Assembly: GCF_001704295.1 (NCBI RefSeq)
Contig: NZ_CP012334.1
Coordinates: forward strand, 3,360,084 to 3,424,083
Direction: 5' to 3'
DNA: 64,000 bases
Origin: Bordetella sp. H567
Lineage (GTDB): Bacteria > Pseudomonadota > Gammaproteobacteria > Burkholderiales > Burkholderiaceae_B
Within the stretch, counting starts at the first letter, position 1, and every line of letters starts with the position of its first letter. The translations under genes were made by a program, and so were the position numbers. Under the pieces are notes generated by a model that worked only from the letters and a program-made list of their open reading frames with translations, was not told the origin of the DNA and searched no databases. Positions 1 to 8,168 of this stretch are shown here, in pieces.

Positions 1-116
1 TGCTGGCCTCGCCTCGATGGCACGGGGTGCTGCACCAGTACGCGACCCTGCGGCGCGCCCGCGCATTGATGGTAAACGTCGAGGACCTGGCCGCCGCCAT
101 CGACGGCGCGGCGTAG
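1..116 (+). CDS. 3' end of an unidentified gene (partial)
   Basis: An open frame enters from the left edge (codons in phase with position 3) and stops at TAG 114-116, giving a 37-residue tail ending VNVEDLAAAIDGAA. It is convergent with the MFS gene that ends at 152. A 12-bp perfect palindrome (CATCCGCGGATG, 139-150) lies in the gap. The tail is too short for me to assign a family. It could also be spurious, since long open frames are common in this GC-rich DNA. Confidence 0.3.
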   Translation, partial: LASPRWHGVLHQYATLRRARALMVNVEDLAAAIDGAA

Positions 117-151
117 CGCCGATGCTTGTGGCGGAGGACATCCGCGGATGC

Positions 152-1381
152 CTACCGTCGCGGTCCCGGCATCGCGCGCAGCGTGGCGGCCCAGAAGAGC
201 ATCGCCACCAAACTGACCGTTGCCCCGAGCATGCACACGCCTTGCCAGCCAGCATGGGCATAAGTCACGGTCGCGCTGATCGAACCCAAGCCACTGCCGA
301 CCGCATAGAAAAGCATGTACAGGCCAACCAGCCGGCCGTGGGCCTGCGGGCGAGTGCGCAAGATCATGCTCTGGCTGGTCACGTGCAAGGCCTGCCCGCC
401 GAGGTCCAGCAAAACGATACCGGCCAGCAAGCTCCACAGTGAGCGGTCCATCAGCGAAAGCGGCCACCATGCCAGCAAGAGGACAGCGAGCGCGACGGCG
501 CTGGTGCGCTGGCCAAAACCTTTATCGGCCCATTGCCCCGCACGCGCGGCCGCCAGCGCGCCCGCCACGCCCGCCAGCCCAAACGCGCCGATGGCGGTAT
601 GCGAAAAGCGCCAGGGCGGCGCGCTCAGCGGCAACACCAGCGCGCTCCAGAAGATATTGAAAGCCGCAAACATTAACAATGCGAGCACGCCGCGTATCTG
701 CAGCACCCGCTCCTCGCGCAGCAAAGTCAGCATGGAGGCAATCAGCCGGGCATAGCGCAGGCCGTCCGGCGCGGGCGTCAACTTGGGCAATCGCCGCCAC
801 AGCGGCAGGCCGAGTCCCACCATCAAGCCCGCCGAACACAGATACACGCCCCGCCAGCCAAGCAGATCGCTGACCGCGCCGGCAAATACGCGCGCGAGCA
901 ACAGGCCAATGAACACGCCGCCCTGGGCCGCGCCTACTACCCTGCCCTGTTCGCCATGGCCGGCCGCGCTGGCCGCATATGCGATTAGCCCCTGGGTCAT
1001 CGCCGTGCCGAGCAAGCCCACGGCCAGCATGCCCGCCAGCAGTACGGCCGTGGAGCCTGCCAGCGCGACCACGCAAAGCGCAAGCACCAAGGCCAGCAAC
1101 TGCGCGACAACAAGACGGCGGCGATCCACCCGGTCGCCGAGCGGGACCAGCAGCAGCAAGGCGAGCGCGCAACCGGCCTGCGTGGCCGTGACGATGCCGC
1201 CGACCGCGGCATGGCTGATGCGGAAGTCCATCGCCAACGCATCCAGCAAAGGTTGCGCATAGTACACATTGGCCACGCTCAAGCCGCTGGCGGCCGCGAA
1301 AAGCAGCACTAGGCCGTCCGGCATGTTCGCCGGCTTGGCGGCCGCCAGCGCTTTGCGCGGCGTCGGGAAGCAGATCGTCAT
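152..1381 (-). CDS. MFS transporter, probable drug/metabolite exporter
   Basis: A 409-residue, very hydrophobic protein with about 12 predicted membrane segments. It has the major-facilitator motif-A loop GDRVDRRR after the second to third helix. Such proteins are inner-membrane secondary transporters, here most likely an exporter. The substrate cannot be read from the sequence. I start it at ATG 1379-1381 (MTICFPTPRK); upstream in-frame codons have no family-like sequence and would run over the regulator's promoter. It is divergent from an HxlR regulator at 1500, with two inverted repeats between them, the usual layout for a regulator-controlled efflux gene. Confidence 0.85.
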   Translation of the reverse strand: MTICFPTPRKALAAAKPANMPDGLVLLFAAASGLSVANVYYAQPLLDALAMDFRISHAAVGGIVTATQAGCALALLLLVPLGDRVDRRRLVVAQLLALVLALCVVALAGSTAVLLAGMLAVGLLGTAMTQGLIAYAASAAGHGEQGRVVGAAQGGVFIGLLLARVFAGAVSDLLGWRGVYLCSAGLMVGLGLPLWRRLPKLTPAPDGLRYARLIASMLTLLREERVLQIRGVLALLMFAAFNIFWSALVLPLSAPPWRFSHTAIGAFGLAGVAGALAAARAGQWADKGFGQRTSAVALAVLLLAWWPLSLMDRSLWSLLAGIVLLDLGGQALHVTSQSMILRTRPQAHGRLVGLYMLFYAVGSGLGSISATVTYAHAGWQGVCMLGATVSLVAMLFWAATLRAMPGPRR

Positions 1382-1388
1382 GGATACA

Positions 1389-1442
1389 AACCAGTTTCGA
1401 TTAAAAACTGGTTGAATGGTAGAGCAGGCAGTTTTAAACTGC
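1389..1442. promoter_or_regulatory. Two inverted repeats between MFS and HxlR genes (candidate HxlR operators)
   Basis: The first is AACCAGTTT (1389-1397), 7 bases, AAACTGGTT (1405-1413), with perfect 9-bp arms. The second is GCAGTTT, one base, AAACTGC (1428-1442), with perfect 7-bp arms. Both share the half-site CAGTTT/AAACTG and sit in the 118-bp divergent gap, as expected for a dimeric winged-helix regulator that controls both genes. Assignment to HxlR is inference from position. Confidence 0.6.
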
Positions 1443-1499
1443 AACCAGATAGCGCCCCGTTCCCCTCGAACGAGCGATTCTTCATCGGAGAAAAGCGAA

Positions 1500-1949
1500 A
1501 TGCCGCCCCGCAAGCCCATGACCGAGGAGACGTGCCCCGTCGCCCGCACCGTCGATGTGGTTGGCGACCGCTGGTCCCTGCTGATCGTGCGGGATGCGTT
1601 CGACGGCATGCATCGCTTCGGTGACTTCCAACGCAGCCTGGGCATGGCCCGTAATATCCTCTCCGATCGCCTGCACCGGCTGGTCCAGGCCGGGATCCTG
1701 GAAACGCGGCCCGCATCGGATGGCAGCGCTTACCAGGAATACGCCCTGACCCCAAAGGGCGAAAGCCTTTTTCCGGTCGTGGTGGCACTTCGGCAATGGG
1801 GCGAACAGCACCTGTTCTCCCGCGACGAGCCGTACTCCAGGTTGCTCGACAGGAAGACGGGTAAGCCCATCCCTTTCATGGCCCCGTTGGACAGCCGCGG
1901 CGCCGAATTGCTGCCGGAAAAAACCGAAGTACGGAAAGTGCCGCGATAG
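1500..1949 (+). CDS. HxlR-family winged-helix transcriptional regulator
   Basis: A 149-residue protein. Residues about 8-100 match the HxlR winged helix: a Cys near the N-terminus (TEETCPVARTVDVVGDRW), then RFGDFQRSL and ILSDRLHRLVQAGILE (recognition helix and wing). HxlR proteins are dimeric repressors or activators that often sense reactive or electrophilic compounds through that Cys. ATG 1500 follows a good ribosome site (GGAGAAAAGCGAA). The longer in-frame start at 1416 lies inside the inverted-repeat region and is rejected. It likely controls the divergent MFS gene and itself. Confidence 0.88.
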   Translation: MPPRKPMTEETCPVARTVDVVGDRWSLLIVRDAFDGMHRFGDFQRSLGMARNILSDRLHRLVQAGILETRPASDGSAYQEYALTPKGESLFPVVVALRQWGEQHLFSRDEPYSRLLDRKTGKPIPFMAPLDSRGAELLPEKTEVRKVPR

Positions 1950-1982
1950 CGGTCCTGGCCACGGCGGCATCCGCCGGACGCT

Positions 1983-2912
1983 TCACATCGCGCCCAGCAT
2001 CAACTCCAGGTTCTGCACTGCTGCTCCGGACGCGCCTTTGCCAAGATTGTCGAAGACGGCGGATAAAAGCACCTGGCCGTGCTCCTCATTCACGAATACG
2101 CCGATGCGAAGGTCATTGGTTCCGTTCAATGCCTGCGGATCGAGATGGGTCATGGCCTGCGCATCCGCGAGCGACATCACGTGGACGTGACGTTCGTCCG
2201 CATAATGCCGAGCCAGGCAGGCATGCAGGCGTTCGCCGTCGACACCGGCCGGCAGCAGCCGCAGCTCGATCGGCACGGTCAGGACGATGCCCTGCCGGTA
2301 TGCGCCATAGGCCGGCACGAAGAACGGACGGCTTGCCAAGCCCGCGTGCTGCTGCATTTCCGGGGTGTGCTTGTGTTCCAACGCCAGGCCATACACCTGG
2401 GACGGCGGCACGCGTGGCGTACCGCTGGACTCGTGCGCGTCGATCGCGGCTCTTCCCCCGCCGGAATAACCAGATATGGCGGAAATGGCAACCGGGTAGT
2501 CGCGCGGCAGCAGGCCAGCCTGCGCCAGCGGGCGCAGCAGGGCGATGGCTCCCGTCGGATAGCAGCCGGGATTGGTCACCCGCCGGGCCTGGGCGATCCG
2601 CTGCGCCTGTCCCTGGGCCATCTCCGGAAAGCCATACACCCAATCCGGCTGTGTGCGATGCGCCGAGCTCGCGTCGATCACGCGCACCTCCGGATTCCGG
2701 ATGAAGCCGACTGCCTCGCGCGCGGCCTGGTCCGGCAGGCAAAGGATGGCGATGTCGCAGTCGTTGATGGCTTGTGCGCGGCGCTGCGGATCCTTGCGCT
2801 CCCCCGGCGGCAAGGTCAGCAGACGCAAGTCGGCGCGATCGCGCAGGCGGTCATGGATGTGCAGGCCCGTCGTGCCCTGGTCGCCGTCGATGAATACAGT
2901 GGGGAAGTTCAT
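1983..2912 (-). CDS. argC: N-acetyl-gamma-glutamyl-phosphate reductase, short type (AGPR type 2)
   Basis: A 309-residue protein. It has an N-terminal NADP-binding loop DGDQGTTG (about residues 10-16) and the catalytic-Cys motif NPGCYPTGA (Cys117). Length and motif match the short type-2 ArgC class. The family reduces N-acetylglutamyl-5-phosphate to the semialdehyde in arginine synthesis. ATG 2910-2912 fits the family start; longer in-frame extensions add a basic non-family leader. It is not in an arg cluster: its only partner is a divergent LysR gene, so its physiological role may be specialised. Confidence 0.85.
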   Translation of the reverse strand: MNFPTVFIDGDQGTTGLHIHDRLRDRADLRLLTLPPGERKDPQRRAQAINDCDIAILCLPDQAAREAVGFIRNPEVRVIDASSAHRTQPDWVYGFPEMAQGQAQRIAQARRVTNPGCYPTGAIALLRPLAQAGLLPRDYPVAISAISGYSGGGRAAIDAHESSGTPRVPPSQVYGLALEHKHTPEMQQHAGLASRPFFVPAYGAYRQGIVLTVPIELRLLPAGVDGERLHACLARHYADERHVHVMSLADAQAMTHLDPQALNGTNDLRIGVFVNEEHGQVLLSAVFDNLGKGASGAAVQNLELMLGAM

Positions 2913-3031
2913 GGTATCGCGCCCTCGCCTTCGATCCTGGTGGCAATACCGTATCTTCCGCGTTCCCCTAGAATAGGAAAAGTTGAATTTCATGACGATG
3001 CAGTTCAGATTTCCTGAATCGGAGAACCAAT

Positions 3032-3919
3032 ATGCGCGAGATCAGCCTGGACCGCCTGCGTACGCTGGTGGCGATCGCCGACCACGGGTCTTTCGCGGCC
3101 GCGGCCCGATTGCTGAACCTTGCACCGCCGACCGTCAGCCTGCACATCGCCGATCTCGAAAGCCGTATCGGCGCATCCCTGCTGACCCGGCAGCGGGGCA
3201 ACGTGCGGCCATCGGCGGCGGGGGAAATGCTGGTGGAGCGGGCGCGCCGGCTGCTGGCCGAGGTCGAATCGACGCTGGATGACGTCAGCCGGCAGGTGCA
3301 AGGGCTGGCGGGGCGGGTGCGCCTGGGTGCCTCCACCGGCGCGATCGCGCATCTGCTGCCCCAGGCAGTCGCGCGGCTTCGTCAGGGCCATCCCGACATC
3401 GACGTGCAGATCTCGGTGCTCACCTCGCAGGACACGCTGGCGCGCCTGGCGCAAGGCAAGCTGGACGTGGGCCTGGTCGCCTTGCCGCAAGCCCCCGTCG
3501 CGGGACTATCGATCCGACCGTGGCGGCGCGATCCTGTCATGGCGTTTTTGCCGGCCGACTGGCGCGCTCCCGCGCGCATGACACCCGCATGGCTGGCGGC
3601 GCGGCCACTGATTCTTAACGATGCAAGCACGCGCCTGTCCCGGCAGACGTCGGAATGGTTCGCCGCTGGCGGTCATCGGCCCGTGCCCCGCATCGAGCTG
3701 AACTACAACGACGCAATCAAGAGCCTTGTCGCCGCGGGCTATGGGGCGGCGCTCCTGCCGCACGAGGCCGGAGCGCCGCAGCCGGATCCGCGTATGGCGC
3801 TGCGCGCACTGCGCCCTGCCCTTTGGCGTGAACTCGGTATTGCCCACCGCGCCGGGCCGGCCGAGCGCGCGACGCAGCACGTACTGGATGCCCTGTGGGA
3901 ATTCAAGGCGCGCGGCTGA
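3032..3919 (+). CDS. LysR-family transcriptional regulator
   Basis: A 295-residue protein with an N-terminal LysR helix-turn-helix (about residues 1-62; [19 protein letters not shown]) followed by the periplasmic-binding-like effector domain. ATG 3032 is preceded by GGAGA. It is divergent from argC across a 119-bp gap, the classic arrangement in which a LysR protein controls its neighbour. The effector is unknown; an arginine-pathway intermediate is only a guess. Confidence 0.9.
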   Translation: MREISLDRLRTLVAIADHGSFAAAARLLNLAPPTVSLHIADLESRIGASLLTRQRGNVRPSAAGEMLVERARRLLAEVESTLDDVSRQVQGLAGRVRLGASTGAIAHLLPQAVARLRQGHPDIDVQISVLTSQDTLARLAQGKLDVGLVALPQAPVAGLSIRPWRRDPVMAFLPADWRAPARMTPAWLAARPLILNDASTRLSRQTSEWFAAGGHRPVPRIELNYNDAIKSLVAAGYGAALLPHEAGAPQPDPRMALRALRPALWRELGIAHRAGPAERATQHVLDALWEFKARG

Positions 3920-3937
3920 CGCCGATCCCGGCCGAGG

Positions 3938-4297
3938 TCATTGGAAGTCAGACATCTCATACAGCGGCCGGATCTCGATCTCGCTAGGCCCGGGCATCGG
4001 ATTGGGGCAGCGCTTCACCCAGGCGACGGCCTCGTCCATGTCCTTGACCTCCCAAAGCCAGAAGCCGGCAACCAGCTCACGGGTCGCTGCAAACGGGCCG
4101 TCGATGACCGTGCGGTCGGGCCCATCGAATGCCACGCGCTTGCCCTGCGAGGAAGGCTTTAGCCCGTCGGCGGCGCGCATGATGCCGGCATTGATCAAGG
4201 CCTGGTTGAACCTGCCCATCGCCTCGAACATCTCTGCCTTGGGGAGCAAACCCTTTTCGCTGTCCTCTGTCGCTTTCACTAGCACCATCACACGCAT
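3938..4297 (-). CDS. YciI/DGPF-domain protein
   Basis: A 119-residue ferredoxin-like-fold protein of the YciI-like (DGPF, YCII-related) family: MRVMVLVKATEDSE at the start and FDGPDRTVIDGPFAATRELVAGFW in the middle. The last block carries the DGPF signature. Biochemistry is poorly defined for the family, which is often linked to ECF sigma factors; none is nearby here. ATG 4295-4297 has a strong ribosome site (AAGGAGACGG). It is last in a run of four same-strand genes but 182 bp behind its neighbour, so it may have its own promoter. Confidence 0.8.
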   Translation of the reverse strand: MRVMVLVKATEDSEKGLLPKAEMFEAMGRFNQALINAGIMRAADGLKPSSQGKRVAFDGPDRTVIDGPFAATRELVAGFWLWEVKDMDEAVAWVKRCPNPMPGPSEIEIRPLYEMSDFQ

Positions 4298-4479
4298 GTC
4301 CGTCTCCTTGTTGGAACGAGGCCCGATCGGCCTGGCATTGGAACGACGAACGGGGTGATGGGAAATCGACATCACCCCTATTTCACGTGAACGACCCAGG
4401 CGGGTTGCCCAAAACCGGCATTTCGCCACCTGGTGCCCGGCGGCCAAGGCCAGCTATTTCTTTCGGGCCCTCGCCCGCC

Positions 4480-4935
4480 TCACTGCTCCAGCACCGCTTG
4501 AGGCGTGTTGCGGAAACTGATCGCCATGCGGTTATAGGTGTTCATCAGGCTGATGGCGATCGTCAGATCCACCAGTTCCCGCTCATCGAACACCGCACGC
4601 GCGGCTTCATAGGCGTCGTCCGGAACACCGGTTTCCGCAACCTTTGTCACGGTTTCCGCCCATGCCAAGGCGGCACGTTCGCGGTCATCAAACACCTTGC
4701 CGCCTTCGCGCCATGCCTGCACCAACGCCAGCTTTTCGACCTTCACACCGCGCTTCAGCAAATCGCGGGTGTGCATGTCCAGGCAATAGGCGCAATTGTT
4801 GATCTGCGATACGCGAAGGTAAGCCAGATCCACCAGCACGGGTGAAAGGCTGCTCTGCATCACATAACCGTAGACGCCACCGAGAGCCTTGCTGCCCTCC
4901 GGCGCGACCTGGTTGTAATCGAGACGCTTGCTCAT
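4480..4935 (-). CDS. Carboxymuconolactone decarboxylase / AhpD-like protein
   Basis: A 151-residue all-helical protein of the CMD family. The AhpD-type redox motif is intact: Cys48-x-x-Cys51-x-x-x-His55 in NNCAYCLDMH. Proteins with this motif act as thiol peroxidase or disulfide partners rather than decarboxylases. ATG 4933-4935 has the ribosome site AAGGAG. It follows the cupin gene by 24 bp and is probably co-transcribed with it. Confidence 0.85.
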   Translation of the reverse strand: MSKRLDYNQVAPEGSKALGGVYGYVMQSSLSPVLVDLAYLRVSQINNCAYCLDMHTRDLLKRGVKVEKLALVQAWREGGKVFDDRERAALAWAETVTKVAETGVPDDAYEAARAVFDERELVDLTIAISLMNTYNRMAISFRNTPQAVLEQ

Positions 4936-4959
4936 GTCCTTGCTCCTTGAAGCACTAGA

Positions 4960-5421
4960 TTATTTGACCGGAGTGGTCAAAGCCTTGTCGTCGGTATCCA
5001 CCACGAATACCGCAAGCAGCTTCGCCGGCTTGGTCTTGCTCGCATTGCGGCTTACGCGGTGCAGCGCGCCGGGCTCTTCGAAAAAGCTTTCACCGGCGTG
5101 ATAGACGCGCTTTGGGCCGTCATTCACCTGCGACTCGATCTCGCCCGACAGAACGTACGCATAGATGAATGCGGACTTCGCATGCTCATGCGTGGGTGAC
5201 GTCCCGCCGGGTCCATAGTCGACGACCACGGCGATCAGCGACTTGCCGGGAATGTTGGGGATGACGTGACTGAAGTTCGGCGTGACAGTCTCCGCATCGC
5301 CATGGGCGATCGCAGGCGACGCGATGGCCAACGCAGCGGCAGCGCAGCCGGCGGCGAGAATGGAGCGGATGCTGACGATACGGCGTGTAGAGGTCTTTCG
5401 CACGTTTACGCTATTCGACAT
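4960..5421 (-). CDS. Exported cupin-domain protein
   Basis: A 153-residue protein with a signal peptide: basic start, hydrophobic stretch at about 20-35, and probable cleavage after AIA at residue 39. One cupin barrel follows, with metal-ligand motif PTHEH (His78, His80) and a later GESFFEEPGALH. Small periplasmic cupins of this kind are metal-binding proteins of unknown reaction. The gene lies between an MBL-fold hydrolase and an AhpD-like gene, both on the same strand at 25-40 bp spacing, which suggests an operon with a detoxification role. Confidence 0.8.
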   Translation of the reverse strand: MSNSVNVRKTSTRRIVSIRSILAAGCAAAALAIASPAIAHGDAETVTPNFSHVIPNIPGKSLIAVVVDYGPGGTSPTHEHAKSAFIYAYVLSGEIESQVNDGPKRVYHAGESFFEEPGALHRVSRNASKTKPAKLLAVFVVDTDDKALTTPVK

Positions 5422-5458
5422 GAGGATTCCTTTGTGGGGCTATGGATGCAATGATCGA

Positions 5459-6361
5459 TCAGAAGCGGTAGGACTCGCCGTCTTCGGGCACCAGCACGCG
5501 CTGCGCGCTCATTCCCTTCTCGGAAATGTAGTCGCGCAGTTCCTTGCGCGATTGGGTGCAATGGGCAAGTGCTTCCATGTGGCTGGCGACTACCTTGGCA
5601 TTGGGCAAGGCCTGGTAAGCGCGATAGAGGTCTCCCTTGCCCATGATGAAAGCGCCGTCATAACCGACCAGGCGTCCATAACAGGCGTTGACGATCATGA
5701 CATCGGGCCGGTATTGCTGGATTGCATCCTCGACATACCGGTTCCATACCGTATCCCCGGCGACGTACACCGTCTTGTATCCGGGCCGCTCGAACACGAC
5801 TCCCGAGGACTGGCCCAGGCGTTTCCCGCGCCCGGCCAACATCTCGTCACTGCCGTGCTGGCCCGCGGTCTTGCTCAGGCGCGTCCCGTTGAAGTCGACA
5901 TTGGCCGTCAGCACGCGCACGTTTTCGAAACCGTACTTGCGGATGCTCTCGGCGTCCTCTTCGCTCTGCGCGAAGATTGGGATGTTCTTGGGCAGGCTGC
6001 GCTTGGCCTCGTCATCCCAGTGATCATAGTGCTGCGTATGGGTGACGATAACGGCGTCGGCCTTGATCACTTCGCTCAACGGCATGGGCAGCTCTACCAG
6101 CGGATTCCTGAGTTGGCTGTTGTAAGTGCCTTCGAACCCCTGGTATGCGCCTTTCCTGGCCAGCATGGGGTCGATCAGGAAGGTCGTGCCGGCGTACTCA
6201 ACCTTGATCGTCGCATTGCGGATCTGCGTGAATTGCACGGCTTGGGCGCCGGGCGTGGGCGCCTTCTGGGCGGCGGTGCCGGCGGAAACGGTACCGGTGC
6301 CGGCGGACAGCAGGAGTGCGCACGCGGCAACGGTACGAGGCAAACGGTTCAGGATCTTCAT
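5459..6361 (-). CDS. Exported MBL-fold metallo-hydrolase (UlaG-like)
   Basis: A 300-residue protein with an N-terminal signal peptide (about residues 1-27, cleavage near VSA). It has a metallo-beta-lactamase fold of the L-ascorbate-lactonase-like group: TIKVEYAGTTFLIDPML, the metal motif region VTHTQHYDHWDD, GDTVWN and VVASHMEA. The usual HxHxDH reads HTQHYDH here (His108, His111, Asp113, His114), one residue longer than canonical. ATG 6359-6361 is chosen because it opens the signal peptide. It is first in the minus-strand run and divergent from a GlxA regulator. Confidence 0.83.
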   Translation of the reverse strand: MKILNRLPRTVAACALLLSAGTGTVSAGTAAQKAPTPGAQAVQFTQIRNATIKVEYAGTTFLIDPMLARKGAYQGFEGTYNSQLRNPLVELPMPLSEVIKADAVIVTHTQHYDHWDDEAKRSLPKNIPIFAQSEEDAESIRKYGFENVRVLTANVDFNGTRLSKTAGQHGSDEMLAGRGKRLGQSSGVVFERPGYKTVYVAGDTVWNRYVEDAIQQYRPDVMIVNACYGRLVGYDGAFIMGKGDLYRAYQALPNAKVVASHMEALAHCTQSRKELRDYISEKGMSAQRVLVPEDGESYRF

Positions 6362-6468
6362 GGGAGCAGGCCGTCGGTTTTCGTACGGGGAAGAGAGGGT
6401 TCTCCCCATGGCCTCTATTCTGTGAATATCCGGCGGACGGGGATAGCGTCCCGAAGGCCAACGTTCGA

Positions 6469-6474
6469 TATAAT
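6469..6474 (+). promoter_or_regulatory. Perfect TATAAT just upstream of the GlxA start (possible leaderless transcript)
   Basis: TATAAT at 6469-6474 is followed by only six bases before ATG 6481, and no Shine-Dalgarno sequence precedes that ATG. If this is the -10 box, transcription would begin at about the start codon. No good -35 is visible, so the call is tentative. Confidence 0.3.
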
Positions 6475-6480
6475 TGGGCC

Positions 6481-7467
6481 ATGCGCAAAAAAGCCCCCTC
6501 CCCTCGCCGCATGAAGGTCGCCGTCATTGCCTTCGACGGCATTACCCCTTTTCACCTCGCGGTGCCTTGCCTGATTTTCGAAGGCAACGCCCAAGACCCT
6601 GGGGTGTCGGGTTTCGAGGTCGTCGTCTGCGCCGCGGGCCAGGCGCCGCTGCGCACGACGGCCGGTTTCTCCATCGACACGTCGTGCGACCTTTCCGCCG
6701 CGGATTCCGCGGACTTGGTGATCATGCCGTCCTGGCACGATGACTGCCGCGAAGCACCGGCGGACTTGCTGAAAACACTGGAGCGGGCGCACCGCCGCGG
6801 CGCCAAAGTGGTCGGTTTGTGCCTGGGCGCGTTCCCCCTGGCCGAAGCGGGCTTGCTGGACGGCAAAAGCGCCACCACTCACTGGGAGTGCGCGGACATA
6901 CTGGCGCAACGGTATCCCAAGATAAAAGTGGATCCGGATGTCATGTATGTCGACGAAGGCGATGTCGTCACCTCGGCGGGCGTGGCGGCGGGCATCGACT
7001 GCTGCCTGCATCTATTGCGCCAGATCTCCGGCGCGGAGGTCGCCAACCGGCGCGCCAGAAGACTGCTGATCGCTCCGCACCGGCAAGGGGGACAGGCGCA
7101 GTTCATCGAACGGCCATTGCCGGTCACCGAGAGCGACGGCCGGCTCTCCCGGGTGCTGGCATGGGCCACGCAGCACCTGGACCAAGCCCACACCATAGAA
7201 TCGCTCGCCGAGCGCGCGGCCATGAGCCGCCGCAACTTCACCCGTCATTTCCGCCAGACGACCGGCACGTCGTTCAAGCAATGGATATTGAGCCAGCGGG
7301 TGGCGCATGCCCAGCATATGCTGGAAAGCAGCGATGCTTCGATCGAGATGGTCGCGCAGGAAGCGGGGTTTGGCTCGGGGTTGTCGCTCAGGCAGCATTT
7401 CCGGACCGCGCTTCGCATCTCGCCATCGGCCTATCGCAAGCAGTTCCGGGCCGGTGTATCCGGCTGA
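6481..7467 (+). CDS. GlxA-family regulator (DJ-1/PfpI-like sensor plus AraC DNA-binding domain)
   Basis: A 328-residue protein. Residues about 11-180 form a DJ-1/PfpI amidotransferase-like domain with the elbow Cys in VVGLCLGAF. Residues about 220-325 carry an AraC-type double helix-turn-helix (ESLAERAAMSRRNFTRHF and IEMVAQEAGFGSGLSLRQHF). Such proteins activate transcription in response to small molecules. ATG 6481 is the natural start. It is divergent from the MBL/cupin/AhpD run and probably regulates it. Confidence 0.88.
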   Translation: MRKKAPSPRRMKVAVIAFDGITPFHLAVPCLIFEGNAQDPGVSGFEVVVCAAGQAPLRTTAGFSIDTSCDLSAADSADLVIMPSWHDDCREAPADLLKTLERAHRRGAKVVGLCLGAFPLAEAGLLDGKSATTHWECADILAQRYPKIKVDPDVMYVDEGDVVTSAGVAAGIDCCLHLLRQISGAEVANRRARRLLIAPHRQGGQAQFIERPLPVTESDGRLSRVLAWATQHLDQAHTIESLAERAAMSRRNFTRHFRQTTGTSFKQWILSQRVAHAQHMLESSDASIEMVAQEAGFGSGLSLRQHFRTALRISPSAYRKQFRAGVSG

Positions 7468-7515
7468 TCGCGCCAAGGGCAGCAACGGGGTGGGGGCCAA
7501 CCCACCCCGACGCCA

Positions 7516-8103
7516 TCAGCCATGCGTGATCCGGGTGCCGAGCACCTTCAAGCATTCCCGCATGAAAGCGGCAAGTCCTGTCCAGCCCTTGGCGGAAACC
7601 AGATTTCCATCGGTATAGGCTTGGTTCGGCTCGACGTCGATGAATGTGCCCCCCACGGCCGTGACCTCGGGCTCACAGGCTCCCAGACCGGCGACCTTCC
7701 TTCCCTTCAGCACCCCGGGAACCGCCATCAGTATCTGCACGCCATGGCAGATGGTGAAAATCGGCTTCCCGGCCTCATGGAAATGGCGCACCATGTCCTG
7801 CACGCGTCTATCGGTGCGGATGTATTCGGGGCCACGGCCCCCCGCCGCGTAGACCGCGTCATATTCCTCCACCTTCACTTCGGAAAAAGTCTTGTTGATC
7901 TCGGCGTAATGGCCCGGCTTCTCGGTATAGGTCTGGTCACCCTCGAAATCATGCAGCGAAGTCTTGATCCGGTCGCCCGCCTTCTTGTCGGGGCAGACGA
8001 CATGGACCACATGGCCGACCGCCTCCATGCCTTGCTGAAAGACATAGATTTCATATTCCTCGGTGAATTCGCCGGTGAGCATGAGGATCTTCTTGCCGTT
8101 CAT
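7516..8103 (-). CDS. DJ-1/PfpI-family protein
   Basis: A 195-residue single-domain DJ-1/PfpI protein with the nucleophile elbow FTICHGVQ (Cys119-His120) and an upstream AAGGRGPEYIR. This superfamily contains glyoxalases, chaperones and proteases; exact activity cannot be assigned. ATG 8101-8103 has a ribosome site (GGAGACACG). It is convergent with the GlxA gene (48-bp gap) and 65 bp downstream of the sugar-binding-protein gene, which is on the same strand. Confidence 0.85.
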   Translation of the reverse strand: MNGKKILMLTGEFTEEYEIYVFQQGMEAVGHVVHVVCPDKKAGDRIKTSLHDFEGDQTYTEKPGHYAEINKTFSEVKVEEYDAVYAAGGRGPEYIRTDRRVQDMVRHFHEAGKPIFTICHGVQILMAVPGVLKGRKVAGLGACEPEVTAVGGTFIDVEPNQAYTDGNLVSAKGWTGLAAFMRECLKVLGTRITHG

Positions 8104-8168
8104 ATCGTGTCTCCTGTTGTCATGGTATGGCCGCGGCGCCAGGCTCCAGCCCGGCACCGCGGGAATGA

